64,000 nt of DNA from assembly GCF_035582795.1 (NCBI RefSeq), contig NC_134366.1, positions 7,670,828-7,734,827 of the forward strand, written 5' to 3'. Under the pieces are notes generated by a model. It had not been told where the DNA came from, ran no database searches, and was given only the letters and a program-made list of their open reading frames with translations. Below, piece after piece: positions 61,601 to 64,000 of this stretch; positions within the stretch are counted from its first letter, which is position 1; every line of letters starts with the position of its first letter. Source of the DNA: Mycteria americana (taxonomy: Eukaryota > Chordata > Aves > Ciconiiformes > Ciconiidae). Position numbers and translations under genes: made by a program.

Positions 61601-64000
61601 GGAAGACGCCAAACTCGCTCCTTCTCTGACACAGAGATTTCAAGAGAGCAGGGCACAACTCCTGGAGGTGCATCTTTGGGAGTGACCTCGCTAATGCTAG
61701 CGGGAATATTTCTTAGCAGAGGCTGAGCAGGACGAGCATTCTGCTCAGAGGTACCTGCTACGGCCAGTACAACCCCACACAAATAATAATTAAGCGACCA
61801 ACGGCCAAGGAGTTGCACCGCATCCTCTGAAAGGGCCACGCTTCAGCTTCTGGAGGAGCTTTTAGTATTTGCAAAGCAGCGTAAGACCCAGCACAGGAAA
61901 CAGCCGTACCTGGGGGCTTTCAAAACGCCATCTTGCTTTAAAAAGCTCACAGATTTCTTCACATACCTCAGAACGAGATACTTCTAGCTCATTAGATATG
62001 GAACAGCCGTGGCTCTAGCTCCTTCCCATGGAAAATTTTTTGGCTCACTGCTGAAAAGGATGAGCACATCTTGTGGGCCACTTCAGAGCAGCAACAGACC
62101 TCAGAGTGAGAAACCATCCTTATGACTCAAGGGAAGTTTCTATATTAAATCCACATTGCTCGATTAAGACCTAGCCCACCTCACGCCAGTTGCCCAAGCA
62201 CTAATTTCTACTGGTGATTAATCCATTCCCAGTGCTGGGGTACACCACGTGCTGCCTCCCAGAGCTGCTGGGGAGGCTGGTTACACTAACTGCAGAACAT
62301 CTCTGCAAACCAAGCAGAGAAAGGATCTTTCAACCCACACCCTCACTGGCAGAATGCATCACCTGTTGCTGGAAATGGGAATCAGCTGCCGGGCGATGGT
62401 TTTGGGTTCAACGCCTGGTCTTCATCATGGATGCACCAAGACACAGAGTCTGTGCAGTATCTCTACCAAGGGTGGCCATCCCATGCCCTGACTCACCACC
62501 CATCCTGTGCCACGCAACACCTCACGTCGGCCCACGTGGAGTACAGACTCCAAAAAACCTCCTCATGCCTGAGCAAACCCTGTCACAGAATGACGGTTCA
62601 GATCTGCCCAGGTTCCCGCTAGGAAAAATAGTTCCTCACCTTGGAGTTGGGACCTGCTGTTCAGGTTTAGCCAAATATTTATTAGCAGCATTACAGAGAT
62701 GGATATTGAAAAAACTCTGCAAAAGCTTGTTTTCAGTAATATTCTGTCTAGGGATCAGTATTAGCGCAGCTCATCACACAGCAAGCATCGGACTGAGATG
62801 GGGCTTGGATTTCATTATGGAAAACATCAGAAAGCCCGGGGTTTTGGGTGAAATCCTTTCAATTTTCAACTTATTTCAAAAAGGAAGGGTTCTAGTAGGG
62901 AAACCTAAGGAGACCTAAGAAAAAGCTGGATGCTGAGGACACCCATCACCCAGACCTAGTTTAGCCATGTTTCCACCGTGCCCATAATGAGTGGAAGGCA
63001 TCTGTGCAAAGGTTCTCACTCCCCTCCCCAGCTGTCAAAGGGGAGTAATTTTGACCTTATTAAACGAGGTTGTGAAGAGTAAGTCAGTATTAGCAAAATG
63101 CTCTGAAGATGAGCAGTACTGATTACATAAGGACTAATTAGAACCTGATGATTTCTCCTTCTCGAGAGGCTACAGCACTGCTAATTAGCAGGCTAAGCCC
63201 AGCAAGCCCGGCTCCATCGTCACCGCCTGCACCGCGCTCCTACCGCGCTGCACAGCAGCCTGCGACATCTGCACGGAGCAGCAGCACTAATTCTTTAGCG
63301 ACAAAGGGGTGAGATTGCACATTTCTTTTAAAGAAGGTGAAAACACAAAAATACGCACCTTGACATAGGCTACCCTTCGCATTTTGGGCTGCTGCCCATC
63401 TTGCACTTCAAAGGAAACTGCTGCAAGCTGGGATGGACCCAGCTGGATGTTTTACATTCACCCCGGCCAGAAACAAGGGTAACTGCGAAAGTTGTCCTTG
63501 ATCACTTCCAGAGCGCAAGTTTGGACACAGACACTTCTCTGTTCAAAGAAACTAGAAAATGGAAAGCCTGAAGTCTTCACCACTGCCTCCAATGCTGCAA
63601 GAACTTCCTCAGAGAAGTCCAATTTCAGCCCACGCTCCCCTGCCCTTGGTTGAGGAACGACATAAGGCTAACGACTTAAGATCCAGATACCACACCACAG
63701 CTACTGCAGACACAAGGGAGCAGTAAAAACACTTTTCCAGCTTTTTTCTTATCCAGCGTGCATTCACCAACCCTTGCCAGAAGCTGGGAAGAGGCGCTAG
63801 GCAGAAGACTCCGCAGACCCAAAGCCGACTGCCTCCAAGCCTTCCCCGTTGTGGAGTTAATCAGGCAGGGATAAACTTTGCTATGCATGGAAACAAGCAC
63901 AAGAGGAAAAAGAAGGATCGCGTATGCACTTTCTGCCTGCAGTCCATCCTCCGCTTGCTGAGCTGCACCTGCCCCACCGCTTTCCTCGCCCTCAGCGTTT
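58623..64000. other. Intergenic DNA right of CRYGN
   Basis: No gene is recognised. It includes one long unexplained ORF (62214-62918, +), a MIR-like relic (about 63028-63120) and paired CTAATTAG-type homeobox-like motifs near 63135 and 63180. RHEB would be expected next by synteny, but no RHEB exon is seen. Confidence 0.55.
63028..63120 (+). repeat. MIR/CORE-SINE-like relic
   Basis: AGCTGTCAAAGGGGAGTAAT, then CCTTATTAAACGAGGTTGTG and AAAATGCTCTGAAGATG, follow in order the MIR-like pattern 'ctgtaaaatggggataat..cct..gaggttgtgagg...gctttgaagat'. The match is diverged but ordered. Confidence 0.5.

Noticed and set aside
58623-64000. RHEB coding exons expected from synteny
   Set aside because: No G-box motifs or RHEB-like peptide was found on either strand; RHEB probably lies beyond the window.
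1-64000. CRISPR arrays, phage, operons or other microbial systems
   Set aside because: The sequence is plainly vertebrate genomic DNA; spaced repeats here are microsatellites or local duplications.
1-64000. tRNA, rRNA or microRNA genes
   Set aside because: No convincing cloverleaf, rRNA similarity or microRNA-length hairpin was seen by eye; a covariance-model scan would be decisive and could not be run.

Overview
The window is vertebrate nuclear DNA, most likely from a bird (or at least a sauropsid). It has spliced genes with GT-AG introns, AATAAA polyadenylation signals, a CpG-island promoter, microsatellites, and worn fragments that look like CR1 and other old amniote repeats. There is no bacterial-style gene organisation. 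The three genes recognised, NUB1 (+), WDR86 (-) and CRYGN (-), are in the same order and orientation as I recall from human 7q36.1, where RHEB follows CRYGN. I found no RHEB coding sequence, so it probably lies beyond the right edge.

Layout. About 1-5.2 kb holds the last seven exons of NUB1, including all three UBA domains, the stop codon and a poly(A) signal. About 5.2-8.9 kb is the convergent NUB1/WDR86 interval, with the WDR86 3' UTR on its right side. From 8.9 to 31.05 kb lie the six coding exons of WDR86. They join in frame with GT-AG junctions into a 398-residue eight-WD-repeat protein, separated by introns of 1.5 to 9.6 kb. About 31.4-32.64 kb is a CpG island that fits the WDR86 promoter. 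From about 32.7 to 49.5 kb there is no recognisable gene. That stretch has repeat relics, small tandem duplications, a perfect 17-bp hairpin, a TTAGG-containing minisatellite and several AT-rich blocks that look like candidate conserved non-coding elements. From 49.5 to 58.25 kb lies CRYGN, complete in four coding exons (183 residues) with a TATA box, SOX-like and MARE-like sites upstream, and a poly(A) signal 73 bases after the stop. From 58.3 to 64 kb is intergenic DNA with a long polypyrimidine tract, one unexplained 234-codon ORF and a MIR-like relic.

The three genes do not form a pathway. NUB1 is a NEDD8/FAT10-proteasome adaptor, WDR86 is a poorly characterised WD40 scaffold, and CRYGN is a lens/retina beta-gamma crystallin. 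I see no evidence of a new multi-gene system. The best leads are the acidic microsatellite-encoded insert and predicted N-myristoylation site of WDR86, the compact CRYGN promoter, the 17-bp hairpin near 35 kb, and a set of relics near 13.5, 29.0 and 47.0 kb that appear to belong to one ancient repeat family.
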